The notes: generated by a model from the sequence alone, not told the origin. A DNA stretch of 64,000 nucleotides from Bactericera cockerelli (GCA_024516035.1 CM044957.1:51766085-51830084), one strand, 5' to 3'. Numbered from the stretch's first letter, positions 8,961 to 20,985 are shown. A program made the numbers and translations.

Positions 8961-11676
8961 CTAAAAAGAAGAGAGTACGTTAAAAGATCATTAAAAATTG
9001 AAAAAAGGCTGGTTGATATTTTTAATTGAAACCCATCGAGTGGGGTATTGAATGAAAGGTCTCGATGTTCTCATGATTGATATGACATTTATAATGCGAT
9101 AACAGAATCTGTGTGAGGTTTACAGTTTGTAGAACTACTAGTTCAAAATTGTAGGGCCCAAGTGCATAGTCACTAACAACTTTCAAAAATCCAATTAAGC
9201 ATTCCCAGCAAGCCAGCGTCGATGGCACGTTGAATGCACCGGTTCTCGTAGGATTACCGAAGTTCAGCAACGTCCGTCCAGCGAGGTGAAGACTTCGTGA
9301 TGCTGGCATTCCAGCCCAACTCAGACTGGGTGAGGTTAATATGGGTAGCAGCTTTGTGAGTTTTCTGATTTTAGTGGGTAACACCCCTGTCGTGATATGA
9401 CTATGCAGTTGAAAGCGACGTCAGTCCCAAAACACCCCAGCAAACTCTTTCCACTAAAAACTCTCCTTCTTGTTCCTCGTACACACATACTTGCTCTGAC
9501 CTGCAGCTCTGACAACTCTCATTCCAATTATTGTTTCCATCTTACCCAGCATGCCACCATGCACGGGTGAAGAGTGGACACCCGTCGTCAACAACGTTAA
9601 TAGTAACAACATATTCTATTTTGTTTTTCAGTTGAAACCATAGATTTAGAAATGAGATAACGAACTCTGGTCGAGAACTGAAGAACGCATGCTGCACCGG
9701 AAATAGCATACATTTGCTTCAATAGAAAATGGTGGACACCATGATAATAGCATAAGGTTTCCACCATTTTCTACTGAAGAAGTGCTTCACATGAGATGCC
9801 CAGAGAGTATTGGAAGTCCTTTATCTATTTATTGTTTTTAAATCTATGGTTAAAAAAGACCAGTTTTGCACGGTAAAAATTCTTTCAGGCAAAGAATCGC
9901 CACTCACCGTTGTTGGGATAATCGGGTTGACTTGCGTTTGCGAAATATTTCGCGTATTCGTTGCTGATATTGCGATGAATCTCAATCACGTCGTACACTC
10001 TGTCCTCGGGCTTGCTGAAGCTGCTCGCATTGTACTGGTTCGCATAGTAGATCTCCATCCAGACGGTGTCTTTGGCTTTGTACCACAGCTTACAACAGTG
10101 ACGACCTTGATATCTGGGTAACAAACAATAGAAATAGTCTATAGTTCCTGAGAATGGAGGGTAACACCCTCGTCGTGATATGGGGGTAATTTGTTCACAA
10201 AAAATAAATTGACTTGAAAAAAAAAAAAAAAATTGAAACCCTCTAAGCACTTTCCCCTAAACCCACTCTTCCCCTACCACTTTACCCACTTAAGGTCTTC
10301 CTCCATAGTTCTAACACATACGCTATTCCTCCACAACCACTATTTATTAACCCGGTTAGAAACTATTACACCCCCTCAGCATGGCTTTTACCACTACAAC
10401 AACAAGGTTAATGCTCAAAGCATTTTCTAACACCCAAAATGTATCTAACCTTAGTCTTAGTCTTGTCTTGCTAATGATGCTTTGAAACAAACCAAAACCC
10501 AACTGTGATATTGTTTCAGTATAAAAAGCAGATTTTTTTCCCCCAGATCCATCAGGAGTCTAACTGCAAATGTCACCTACAATGGAGTGGAGTGGAAGGT
10601 AACCACCAGGTGAGTTAATGCTCAAAGCATTTTCAGAGTTTTCTTATTATGTGTTTAAAAACTCAAATTAATGAGGAAAAATTCATGAACTGGATTGGAT
10701 TTGAACCTTACGCTACCCGGATTACTAGACTAGAGCATTAACAAATTAACAAATTGACTTCCAGTGCACATAGGGCTCTGTTGTGTTCGCGCCTGCGCAC
10801 TTACTCTTCGCAAGCTGCTTCGTTGAACTCTTTACATTCGTATTTCATGTCTTCTTTGCAGGCAGTCTCCGAGTCCTTACTGTAGCTCTTGGTTTTGCTG
10901 TCGTACTCACAGAGGGCAGCCGTATACGTGATGGTGTTTTTGCGGCGGGCACAAGACTTCAGGGTGTCGGGTTTCGACGGGTAGTTGTCAGCGAAAGCAT
11001 CTCCTGCAACACAGAGCAGAGATAGTAAATAAATGATATTTCGAAAACAAGAACTCAATGGAAACTCAGAGTGGAGACACTCTTAAAATTAATGAGTTTG
11101 AAAAATCAGGATGAGGCAATTGTCTCGCTGGCCAAAAGACAATAACACAAATCATAGGCGTCCTTGACAGGGTTGGCATTAAGAAAAGAATCCAGTCGTA
11201 AATGTGGAGGTAGCAGTGCCAGATCGAAACAGCCTCAACCTTAAGGAAAATATTGAAAAATGCCAACCTCAAGTAGGTTTGGGAAAAGGCAAAAGGAAAA
11301 TAGAAAGAAGAAAACGTAAACCCAACATGAGAAGAACTGCGAACTACTGCGGGGAGGCAATGTTATATTATCTTCATTGATATTTCCACACATTGGGTAA
11401 CTTGTCGTAACTTCGCTATGACATGGCTGCTACGCAAGAGTTGGAGGAGAGAGGGATTGTACATTTTTGCCGTATGAACTTAATTGGGAGTCACATTCTT
11501 CTATTTTGTATGAGGTATTTTTTATTAAAAGATCTTTGATAAAATTAATAATTACTAATACATAAATATTGATTTGTTCCCTGAAAATTACAATTAGAAA
11601 TTTATTTGAACTCACCTGTTAGCGCGAGGCAGACGACAACGCGGAGGATAATCCACCACGCGGGAGTATTGTACAT
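8428..11676 (-). CDS. Uncharacterised Cys-rich secreted protein, 332 aa, four exons
   Basis: Exons 11676..11616, 11003..10805, 10113..9908 and 8960..8428 (61+199+206+533 = 999 nt) join in frame at phases 1, 2 and 1 with GT-AG introns. Residues 1-20 form a signal peptide (MYNTPAWWIILRVVVCLALT), with cleavage likely near Gly21. The mature part has 11 Cys (38, 52, 69, 77, 85, 93, 94, 184, 195, 249, 262) and six Asn-X-Ser/Thr sites (115, 135, 146, 179, 255, 275). It has no transmembrane segment, repeat or enzyme motif that I recognise. The Lys/Glu/Cys-rich N-terminal third could be one disulfide-knotted module and residues 160-332 a second domain. An odd Cys count may mean a free Cys or a dimer. 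The expected role is extracellular, but the function is unknown. It lies between two trypsin-like proteases on the same strand. I base the call on splice sites, frame closure and composition, not on homology. Confidence 0.87.
9213..9429 (+). mobile_element. 5S-rRNA-headed SINE
   Basis: The head matches 5S rRNA in order (TTGAATGCACCGGTTCTCGT, ACCGAAGTTCAGCAACGTC, AGACTTCGTGATGCTGGC). It is followed by the family body (CTCAGACTGGGTGAGG, GGGTAACACCCCTGTCGTGA, GTTGAAAGCGACGT). Inside intron 3 of the Cys-rich gene, on the opposite strand. Confidence 0.85.
9717..9779. repeat. Short inverted repeat
   Basis: The arms CTTCAATAGAAAATGGTGGA and TCCACCATTTTCTACTGAAG are nearly perfect complements around a 23-base loop. 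Intronic. Confidence 0.75.
9908..10113 (-). CDS. Cys-rich gene exon 3
   Basis: 206 nt, phase 2 in and phase 1 out. The acceptor is TGTTTGTTACCCAG and the donor GTGAGT (9907..9902). It encodes the CC pair (93-94), an aromatic stretch (KLWYK...WMEIYYANQY) and three N-glycosylation sites. Confidence 0.9.
10141..10190 (+). mobile_element. 5S-headed SINE body fragment
   Basis: CCTGAGAATGGAGGGTAACA and CCTCGTCGTGATATG match the body of the 5S-headed SINE. Head and tail are missing. It lies in intron 2 of the Cys-rich gene. Confidence 0.6.
10600..10765 (-). mobile_element. tRNA-headed SINE (family 4)
   Basis: The reversed head (ATTTGAACCTTACGCTACC, GGATTACTAGACTAGAGCAT) and the body with AATGCTCAAAGCATTTTC match the copies at 28252, 41510 and 63270. 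Intronic. Confidence 0.7.
10805..11003 (-). CDS. Cys-rich gene exon 2
   Basis: 199 nt, phase 1 in and phase 2 out. The acceptor is GTGTTGCAG and the donor GTAAGT (10804..10799). It encodes residues 21-87 with five Cys (38, 52, 69, 77, 85) and many Lys, Glu and Asp residues. Confidence 0.9.
11135..11325 (+). mobile_element. LINE-like 3'-end fragment
   Basis: A diverged second copy of the repeat at 7135..7345 (CAATAACACAAATCATAGGC, CAACCTCAAGTAGGTTTGGG). It lies in intron 1 of the Cys-rich gene. Confidence 0.45.
11616..11676 (-). CDS. Cys-rich gene exon 1 (signal peptide)
   Basis: ATG at 11676..11674, then 20 codons of signal peptide and one base of Gly21. The donor is GTGAG at 11615..11611. 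This is the only upstream ATG that gives a signal peptide and the correct phase for exon 2. Confidence 0.87.
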
Positions 11677-11716
11677 GATTCAAACTCCGACCTTAAATTT
11701 AAAATCGACAAGACAA

Positions 11717-11722
11717 TTATAA
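11717..11722 (-). promoter_or_regulatory. Weak TATA-like box of the Cys-rich gene
   Basis: ATTTATAATT on the minus strand, about 42 bases upstream of the ATG at 11676. In this AT-rich DNA such a match is common by chance, and an untranslated first exon further upstream is possible. Confidence 0.3.
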
Positions 11723-13584
11723 ATAAATAAACTTGTATTTGAAATAATACATACACTATAATGAAAAGTGTACCACAACATGATAGATTTCAACTAAACT
11801 TATTTTCTGAGGTACGAACTTGGATTGGACAAGACTATTAAATGGACCAAAATATATTCCATTAACCTAGCTTGGACAGTAATTCAAGAGTCAATAATAA
11901 TGTGCACTGTTTTTCAAAGAACCCAATTATAAAACAGGAATTAATTGAGTTAAGTCAGACCCTTGTGAGACAGGTTGGCTCATCTTAAATTTGATCCTAT
12001 TTTTCAATTCGGCTCTTAGACTCAGAGGAACAAAAATAAATGTAAGGACCTTATGAAGATGGGGCCGGATTGCCAATGAATAATCCACTGCTGAATGTTG
12101 AATATAAATAAACTTTGTCTGTTTTATTTGATTTTTTTTTTAAAATATATATCTCAACTAATATTGTGCATGTAGGTACCTGCTTGACACTCCTTAGATT
12201 GATCAATGAAGAAGAGTAATTTTCAAATTCCAAAGCTATAAGACGTTTGATCCTAAGTTAACACCTAATTTTTCACGATTGTTCACCTAATTTTTCAACT
12301 CTGGTTGACACTCGGGATGGGCTTACCAGAAAAATGACTTTTTATTCCCATCAGCCAACTATTTATAGTGTTCATCGAATGCTGATTAATCAGTCCAGTG
12401 ATCTATTGATCTCTGTTTCTAATGTTGTTCACCTGTTCCAACAATGTTCCTTTTAGTTGTTCATTTTGATCATTTTGCACAGTTAGGTATGGCAAAATTA
12501 TTTTTCGACCCAAACAATTGGAGCTGAAAACACACAGCAGAAGCATGAAAAATCTATCAGATATTTTCTACCAGATTGATTTATTCAATACTGTTTGTAA
12601 AATTTAAACCGAACTGATCCATTTCCAGTCAAACAATGCATCATTATTGCTATCTTTTTCTTAGCCTGATTTTTGATCCATTGTTTCTTAATATGTACCT
12701 AGAAGCTGTTCAGTAAGTACTTAGAAAATTATAAAACGGCCCTGATAACAATAAACTTGTGATGAACTTGTCAAGTATGATCGATTACAATTTGACGGGT
12801 AAGTTGGAACAACGCTGCGAGAAGTGTATCTCCCTCAAAGGAGACTTTACTATTGAGAAATAGGACCGAATCAACGTCAGGTGACTTGCTTTTCTATGTT
12901 TTTCTAAGTACTTATTGAACAGATCGTACCTACCTATTATTTTCTCTTCGTAGTTTTGTCGGTCTAGAAAATAATAATAATAATTGAAAATTGAAACCAT
13001 CTCTGTACATAATATGATTTTCAGCTCTATTGACCTTAGGTAAATAATGAAAAAATGTAAATCTATTCACCATGAGTTTGATATTTACTGAAGAATCACT
13101 AAATATATTAATATTGTAATTTATTATAAAGTGTGCACTGCAGCTTCTTGATCCAGATTTTTCGGTTTAAACCAGCTGATATTTATATAAAAGATTTAAA
13201 ACATATTTAAATCTAGGTAGGTAAATAACATTCTCTCTACATTTGTATTAATGGTATTGACGATATTGGAAATTCAGCAGTTTTGCAATTTTTTTACCAT
13301 GAAAAAAAAACATGGCCAATTGTGGACAGATGACTTCTATTGTCTATCATAAAATGAAGTAATATTCACGTGTTTCTAGTTGACATTTCCCATTTGAAAA
13401 ACTTTGTAGGAGTCCAACGTCATCAGACAAGCTTCAGGGATGGATTTGCAGAAATTACCTTGACATCTCTGTACAGCTGTTGCATAACCTGCCATTTATC
13501 CATGAAAATTATCTTAGGTACATGACATTCACAATGCCAATAAAAAAAGCTTATCTTGACGTAAGAACCTCTCAAAAAAGTAGT
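11723..13584. other. No gene seen
   Basis: AT-rich upstream region of the Cys-rich gene. It has frequent GTAGGTA/TACCTAC words but no exon, RNA gene or bounded repeat. Confidence 0.5.
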
Positions 13585-13771
13585 CACCGTGGCCGAGTGA
13601 GTTAGCGCGCTAGGCATTGCACGCATGGTGACCTGGGTTCGATCCTCAGCGGGGCAGGAATTTTTCTGTTCTGTACTTGGATATTCGGTGTTCACTCATA
13701 CCTCGTGAGGAAAAATGAGTAATTACGTCTATGAGAGTAACGACCAGTGGCAGCATTACCAGAGTAAAAAG
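13585..13771 (+). mobile_element. tRNA-headed SINE (family 2), host of a LINE insertion
   Basis: The head GTGGCCGAGTGAGTTAGCGC and the B-box-like GGGTTCGATCCTC are followed by the body ATACCTCGTGAGGAAAAATG and CCAGTGGCAGCATTACCAG. The LINE fragment 13784..14727 is inserted directly after it. Other copies are at 30520, 58358 and 62829. Confidence 0.85.
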
Positions 13772-13783
13772 AAATTAATGTAA

Positions 13784-14727
13784 TCTTGCAAGATCAATAA
13801 TATTTCAAGTATTTTTACAGCAGAGTTAATTGGCATTCATCAAGCTATTGATCATGTTCATACGTTGGCTGTGGCTGGAGAATTAAACTTCTTAGACGTT
13901 GTCATTTGTTCGGATTCTAAAAGTTCTTTACTTGCAATTAAAAATGTTTTCACTAATAACGGCATCATACAGAATTTATTGTTGAAAATCAAAGAACTCT
14001 TAGAGCAAAATATTTCGGTACAATTTTTGTGGATTCCTAGCCATTGTGGAATAGCAGAAAATGAAAAGGTTGATAAAGCTGCCAAGAACTCTACAAATTC
14101 CAATTTATACAAAGAAATTTTTTTGAATGATCTATTAGAGGCGAATAAGAAAAAACTTCTTCAAGAATGGAAAAATAATTGGACTTCGGAAATTCACCAA
14201 TATAACAAGCTGTGGAAAATAAAAAAAGACGTAAAAGCATGGAAGTCTTTCTATATTTATAATAGAATAGATGAAATCGTTGTTTGCAGACTGAGAATTG
14301 GTCATACATTACTGACACATAAACATCTTTTTAAGCGAGAAGAACCCCCTTTATGCAGTAACTGTCGCACTACTTTAACTGTAAAACATATTTTGATAGA
14401 ATGTCCAGTTTTTAAAGTTGAGAGAAGAAAGTGGAGATGTAAAGTTAATTTAGAAAAGAATTTATGTGATGAAGAAGATCAGATTTTAAAAACCGTTAAT
14501 TTTTTCAAAGATATAAAACTATTTACTAAGATATAGATTTTTTTTATACTGTTGGTGATGATTTAGTATAATTTTTTTATTGTTATTTACATTATTTCAA
14601 TTTTGATCTCATTTAATGTAGATATGTTTTTTTTCCTGTATTATCTTTAATTTTTGATAGTTTTTAACAGATGTTATAAACCTTTGTTGTATAATAAACA
14701 TCTATAAAAGTTGTTAAAAAAAAAAAA
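13784..14727 (+). mobile_element. 5'-truncated non-LTR retrotransposon with target duplication
   Basis: Bounded by AAATTAATGTAA at 13772..13783 and 14728..14739, with an AATAAA at 14693 and a poly(A) tail just before the second copy. Only the 3' end of ORF2 is present. This is a classic truncated LINE insertion, of I/Jockey type judging by its RNase H domain. Confidence 0.92.
13806..14536 (+). pseudogene. RNase H and C-terminal part of a LINE ORF2
   Basis: The open frame begins inside the truncation. It has the RNase H motifs in order: an AELIG segment, CSDSKSSLLAI with the catalytic Asp, and FLWIPSHCGIAENEKVDKAA with the His and final Asp. A C-terminal domain follows with LCSNCRTTLTVKHILIECP, the Cys/His cluster common at the end of Jockey/I-clade ORF2. 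The endonuclease and reverse transcriptase are missing. The fragment has no internal stop, so insertion is probably recent, but it cannot transpose alone. Stop at 14536. Confidence 0.9.
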
Positions 14728-14764
14728 AAATTAATGTAAAAGGATAATTGAAAAAGTGAAGGAG

Positions 14765-15075
14765 GCTCTTAGTAATGCTGCGCTACCCACAGAAATTGTG
14801 AAGAGGCCTTGTGCTTCACCACAAATAAAATCATACATACACTCGGCGATAAAAAATTAGTGACTTTCCATTATCGACTTATTCTGAGGATTTTAAAACT
14901 TATTCACTTGTATCTGCAGAAATTCTCAACAGATTTTCTTCGAATTTGTGTGAGACAGTAGAAGAGCAGTTTTATTTTCACACTTGCTCTACTAAATTTT
15001 TACTGAACTCGAACCACTGACCTCCAGGATACAAGTCCGCTGCCTTATCGATCGCGGTACTGAGGTCGGTAGACG
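14765..15075 (-). mobile_element. SINE fragments (family 4 tail, family 1 head)
   Basis: 14765..14830 matches the family-4 tail (AATGCTGCGCTACCCAC). About 15000..15075 matches the reversed head of family 1 (CCACTGACCTCCAGGATACA, CTTATCGATCGCGGTACTGA). Degraded. Confidence 0.5.
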
Positions 15076-15319
15076 GAGAGAGTTACCTTGGAGACAAGAA
15101 CCTCAATCTGATCGCGGTGAATTAAAAAAAAAAAAAAAAAAATGGGCAATAAAAAAAACCATCGACGCTCCAATTTGTAAAGTTAATCTAGTTTGACAGG
15201 CTTAATGAAGAAACTTTCGGTTGATGTGACTCTGGCTGAAATACGGTGGCGGACGGAAGCTTTTGCTTTAGGGTTCTGGAACTTTTACTTTTTATTACCT
15301 ATAAGGTATAGAAAGATTT

Positions 15320-15440
15320 TTTAGTTTACCGTCGCTTTCATCTGCAAAGTCATGAACATTGAGACGGTGGTATCACCCTCCATTTGCTGGAAACTTACAA
15401 AGGAGATACTGAAATTACTATCACCCAGCCTGATTAGTGC
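15320..15440 (-). mobile_element. 5S-headed SINE body fragment
   Basis: TTTACCGTCGCTTTCATCTG, CACCCTCCATTTGCTGGAAA and ATCACCCAGCCTGATTAGTG match the reversed body of the 5S SINE. The head is absent. 15441..16048 shows nothing recognisable. Confidence 0.55.
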
Positions 15441-16048
15441 CGGGAATAGCGAGAATCGCGAATTAGAAGTGTCATTCATCCAGATTCTAAGTTCGCTGGA
15501 CTTTGCTTAACTTCTGTGACACAACCTGGTGTATTCAATATGGCATCGACACGACGACGACGCTGCGCTGACCTCTCGGAAGTTTGAACCAATAACGTAG
15601 CTATTGTCTCTCTGTCCCTCTCAGGGACACGGAAGTATATAATTATATCATAGGCATAGACCATGGCATCTGTTTTGGGCTCCCAAGTATACAATTTCAA
15701 TGAAGAACATAAGTGGTCGAAATCCAAGAAGTTGTTCTTCATTGTTTTTTGCTTCAGTGTCGCCTTTTGACATAGCTTTTTCACATCAGCATAGATTTAC
15801 TGCATTTTCTTGTCTAATCCATGGCTCATCTATTGGCATCTTAGGGAAATTCAGGTTTGTTATTCATTTCACATAGATAGATTATTTTTTTCTTATTTTT
15901 AATACTTGTAATTTTGATGTTTTATATTTTGAAATTCAAGCGTAGGACTTGTAATTAGTATGTTTAATAACATTAGTTCAGTGCAATTCGTGTGTGTTTT
16001 TTTACATCAAAATTTCAATTAAATCGCAAGTCAGTTCAATGTTTCGGG

Positions 16049-17560
16049 TAGAAAATACACTGCCAATTATGGACACAACATTTCCTCGTGAATGGCAAAA
16101 ATTTCAAATTTTATTATCGCTAGAATCCGAATTTTACTTCCGAGAAATTTCTAATATTAGAAATCGGAAGTATTGTGTTCGTTTTTGTAAAAAAAAATAT
16201 TTTTTTGCTCCGATTTCAATTTTTTTCATATTTCTGGACGTTTCATAACCTCCTGAGCAAATTTGGTTTTGTGTCCGTCTGTCGGTCCGTCGGTCTGTCG
16301 GTCTGTCTGTCTGTCCGTCTGTTAAAACGATTCCTTGTAACGCGCAAATCTCGGAAACTACTCGACCGATTTTGATGAAATTTTGCACACATCTAGGAGA
16401 CATTCTGTAGATGGTCCCATTTTAAATTCATCGAATTCGTACTAGCGGTTCTTGGTGAAAGAGACCATGCACCTGACCACTAACTTTTTACTTAAACGCT
16501 TATATCTCGTGAACGGTACACCCGATTTTGATGAAATTTTGTATGGTTATGCATATTATTATTTTACATAGGTTTTTTATATTTAATTTTTAATTAATTA
16601 TAATTTGACTCTGATATTTAAGAAAATCCGAAATTTTGGACAATAAAGTCAAAAAATAAGGACCACGACTTACCGATACAGAATTTTTTGTAGAATCTAG
16701 AATGTAGAAAAAAAAATTATCTACCATATAAGTATAAGTATAAGTATAAGTAGTGCTTTATTTAGACTGTCAGCGCAAGACAGGTAGTCCCATTATGCCA
16801 ACAGTTTAACAAAGCACCTCTTTATTTATTTGAGTATAAATACAATGGAAATAAAATAACAATAATTACAGAGTAAAGATAATAGAAAACAAGAAAAGGA
16901 ATAATAGTGGAAGATAGTATAACAATAGTAGTAATTATAGTAGTTAAAAGAAGAAAAGCAAAAAGAAAGAAAAAAAAAAAAAAAAAAAATCACATTCAAT
17001 TATACATTCACACCAGGTACGGTAGTCATTAAGGGAGGAGGAAGGATAATAAGGATTAAAGGGGGATTGTTTTCTTGCCAACAGCTTCAATAAGGGAGGA
17101 TCTAAATCGAAAGAAAGATTTACAGTTGAGGATGGGGGGTGGAATGGAGTTCCAAAGGGCAATTGAGGATGACAGGAATTCCTTGTGATATGCTTCTGTT
17201 CTACAGGATGGGATTTCAAGGAGGAGATGATGAAACAAATTTGAAGAAAATCGGTTCAGTCGTTTTGGAGATACAAGTAATTTTGTATAAAATCTCAAAA
17301 TTGGCACGTGTTTACAATGTGAAACAATCACGAGGAAGTATTGTATCCATAATTGGCAGTGTTTTTTTTAGTGAATCACTTGTATTTATAAAAGTTTTCA
17401 ATCGATTCTCTTCAAATTTTATATGGTACACGACCGTTTTTCCTACATTCTAGATTCCACAAAAAATTCTGTATCGACAAGTCATGGACCTTATTTTTTT
17501 TTTAACTTTTTTGTCAAAAATTTCGGATTTTCTTAAATATCAGTAGTTGTGGACATCACA
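16049..17560. repeat. Composite dispersed repeat with inverted ends
   Basis: It starts ACACTGCCAATTATGGAC near 16052 and meets the inverted form CATAATTGGCAGTGT near 17365. Inside are GGTCTGTC/GGTCCGTC tetramer runs (16272..16320), the words ACCGATTTTGATGAAATTTTG and AAATATCAG, and a LINE fragment. An opposite-orientation copy of much of it is at 28556..29283. It is non-coding. The class is unknown. Confidence 0.7.
16725..17244 (-). mobile_element. Truncated non-LTR retrotransposon 3' end with microsatellite tail
   Basis: Read on the minus strand, it encodes the end of a reverse-transcriptase ORF (RTEAYHKEFLSSSIALWNS then IPPPILN), matching the FxxRxIxLWNSLP motif near the C-terminus of many LINE ORF2 proteins. 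It continues into an untranslated tail that ends in (TTATAC)n at 16725..16752 rather than poly(A), a CR1/L2-like habit. It interrupts the composite repeat, whose two parts resume on each side. Confidence 0.75.
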
Positions 17561-17585
17561 AAAGTGATTAACACAAATATGATAA

Positions 17586-17990
17586 CTGTTCCTCAAAATA
17601 AATCACGACCTTTTTGTACAGGCGAAATGACCCACACTGAAAAGGTCATGAATAAGTTGGTTCCCAAAGCTCTGAGCTTTTCACTGGCACTTACAAAGCT
17701 CCGGCACTGGTGGGATTCGCCACTTCATGAAGGCCCAGGCATTTGGATTGTCTGCCAGCGACACCTCTACATGCCTCTGACAGGGCTGTATGGGAAGAAC
17801 TTTCCGGAAACTAATCTGTTGATGAGGCGACGCGTATTGCTCTAACCAAACATACCAGATTGACAAGTCTACATAACCAACCTCAGCTACCTGAGTATTG
17901 AGTAACTTCAGCGGCAAGGCAGCGGAATCAGAACCCGGTGGTTGTTGTATGTGTCCAAGCATGCTAGGGGGTTTTTTTTAATTGAAATAC
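17586..17990. other. GC-richer patch of unknown nature
   Basis: Stretches of open frame exist on both strands (to 17845 on plus and 17962..17681 on minus), but neither has a start context, splice sites or a known motif. It could be a decayed transposon or exon remnant. Confidence 0.3.
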
Positions 17991-19630
17991 ATAAATAAAT
18001 AAGATAATTTTGAATTATTTCTTGTGAATAACAAAAATATAATAACTACAATACAATACGATACCTAGAATAGGATACAACATCATACTCTGTTTATCCT
18101 GCAAGAATGACCCTTGAGTTTCTTTACTCTCACAGTCTAAAATATGTCATGTCTCTTCTTTAATCAAAGAAATTGTTTCCTGGACCCGCTTTTGCATTAC
18201 TTCAGGATTTTTTTCTTGTCAACGCACCTTTCTCTGAACTGCGAAGCACCGGGTTCAACTCCAGTTCTGGTCAAATTATTTGTCTGCATTTCGACCTTTA
18301 ACCTCTCTCTCTCTCTCAGTAAAGCTCATACTATTACGGTTTATGCCGAAGTGACCCATGTTTAAATCTGACAGGTTCAAAGTCTTTCAGTTCTGGCTTT
18401 TCAAATTACGAGGTTCACTCCTAACTCGTGAGGAAAAATGTGTAGCTGTTTGATGAAAGCAGCATTATGGGCAACGTACTGATTTACATAATTAAAATAA
18501 GGGTAAGTCCTATAATTCAATGCTAGGGGTATCTACTAAAATTTCAACATAACAACAAGTGAACATATAAAAAAAAACACCTCAGCCAATGTGTGAAAAC
18601 GACTTATACAAAGAAAGAGACATATTTTAAACACAGGTATTTTTGTTATAAGAAGAAAAGAAAAAAAATGTCCCCACGACTTCAACACCTTGCATGAAAT
18701 AGCTACACATTAGTATACCGCATCCAACATACATTAGTATACCAATTTTGGTTCTAAGGTGGACTCGAATCCAGGCAGCTCGTAATCTTAAAACCCAATG
18801 AATTGGAAAGTTTTGTAAAGTTGTGGTTTCTGGTTTCCGCCAAGCATGCAGAACTACATTCAATATACATGAATATATTGAATATGTCCATTGAATATAA
18901 TTCTACAGCAATAATAAAGTAAAATATATATTCTTACTAACCGACATCCTTACGATGGTTGCCATCGACACAATGTTTGTAAAAATATTGACAGGGTGAA
19001 ATGGTGGATTATTATGCGATGATGTTGTTTCTTCTCATTTCTTTCTTTCTTCTAATTATTACTGTTAGTATAATGATTATGAGTAGCTATTTTGTACGTA
19101 CCTACATGTTCTACATACACCCATAGAAATTTGTCAATGAATTATCAGAGGAAGTTATTGGTAGAAACAAACTTATTTTATGGACCTACAAATGGCATTT
19201 AACTTTTGTACTAAAATAGGAAACCATCCATAGTCGCTTATGTGAAATTAGTTATCGAGGTGAAACCATTAAACACAAAAATCAGAGTGTACGGAATGTA
19301 CCCTTAGAAGCAAATCCCTAGATAGAAGTAATTTTTACGTCGAGATCTGAGCATGGTACCTTAGCTCAAGTTACAGATCAACAGATACCAATGGCTAAAT
19401 TACTGTTTTTTGTTCTCTTCTGCTTGTGTTTTAAATGTTCTTGGACTTTAGTAAACGATTTCAGTAATCTAAAACATTTAAATTTAGTCAACGAATCCAA
19501 AACTAAAATAATTTACACGATTGCAAAGCTCATACCATATCAATGGTAGAACTCAAAGTGAAGTACACTGTTTTAAATATCTCGACAGTAACATTCAAAG
19601 GAGACGATTGACTTGAGTGCGAAATCAGTC
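17991..19630. other. No gene seen, one SINE scrap
   Basis: AT-rich. 18405..18480 resembles the family-2 SINE body (TTCACTCCTAACTCGTGAGG, AAGCAGCATTATGGGC). Nothing else recognised. Confidence 0.5.
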
Positions 19631-19845
19631 CTTTTTTTATTTTTGGTTTAACGTCACTTTCAACTGCATGGTCATATCAAGGGTCTCCATTCACAGGAAA
19701 CTCACAAACCTGCAACGCACATTAACCTCACCCAGGCTGGGTTGGGCCGGAATGCCAGCATCACGAAGTCTTCATCTCCCTGGACGTTGCTTAACTTCGA
19801 CGATCTCACGAGAACCGGTGCGTTCCATGTGCCATCGACGCTGGC
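19631..19845 (-). mobile_element. 5S-rRNA-headed SINE
   Basis: A reversed copy, with CTCACCCAGGCTGGGTTGGG, ATCTCACGAGAACCGGTGCG and GCCATCGACGCTGGC corresponding to the body, middle and start of the 5S-like head. Nearly full length except its tail. Confidence 0.83.
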
Positions 19846-20985
19846 AAAAATCATTCTTTAAAGTGATTAAAATAAATGTGCAACTGACTTACAATCCCGC
19901 TGAAAACCATAGCTATAGCTCTACCCGGTTACCCCTCGTGGAGGAAGAAACAAGCTATTTGAGCAAAGGCTTAGTTTCGCTGTTTGAAAGAGGTAACGTT
20001 GACTGAGTGCTGAGTACTCTGCTTTGGGAAGGTGTTCTTGAAGAAGTGTTTTATGTATTGTAAATAAACTTGTACCAATTTTTTTTTTTAAAAAAAAAGC
20101 CAAATATAGTCAGATACACGTCAAGAGCGTACAATACCAGTAGGTACTGAAATCAATAGACGTGCCTCTGCCTATGGTTATTGGTTATGATGATATAAAT
20201 AATGAGATTAACATATAATAAATCTACCTAGGTAGGTAATGTTGACAAAACAACAGCCGAGAGACTCATTGTTGAAAATCCATAGAAAAATCATCTTAAA
20301 TTGAAAGCGGCTTTAACAAAGTTATGAAAAAACCGAGAGCTGAAAGAACCCTTCACTTGTGTGCAACTATCTGTCGGGCAACGCCAGGGGAACTCCTGAA
20401 CTTATAATTAGCAGACAAGTTCGACAACAAACTCAAACAATATCAACCCAACATTGTCATCCGGATGACATTCCTATTGAAAATTCAGAGGAGGGTTTAT
20501 TAGCAAAGTTTATAATGAACTCGAGACTCGGCAAGTTCTGGTGTCCCTTGTTGTTGTCAAGGTGTGCATATTTATTACAATAGTATCATTGTCTAATATG
20601 AACTCATTGTCATAACAGTCTATGCCACTTCCTGGCAAACTTATAATGAGAAGCGACTGGTGGTACAAAAGGAACAACTTCTGCATTGTGTGATTCTATT
20701 CCGTGGGTTTGGTTAACTTGAAAGAAGAAATATAAGTGTTGAATTTTATTATGTGCAACAACACAAGCAGTCATTGTAAAATGACATGTATTGTTATCTT
20801 TTCTATGTATACGCAAAAGTATTTTTGCCCCTTTTAAAAGATGAGTTTTTTTCTAATAAAGATGAGTGTCCCACAACTTTGTTTATTTCGTGACCATAAA
20901 ACAGCATCTACTGTAGACGCTTGTGGTCTGTGTTGTAGCTTACCTATTCCATAGTATGTTAGTATGCCTTCCCTCTGATGAAGGG
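19846..20985. other. No gene seen
   Basis: AT-rich sequence with no clear exon or bounded element. Confidence 0.5.
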
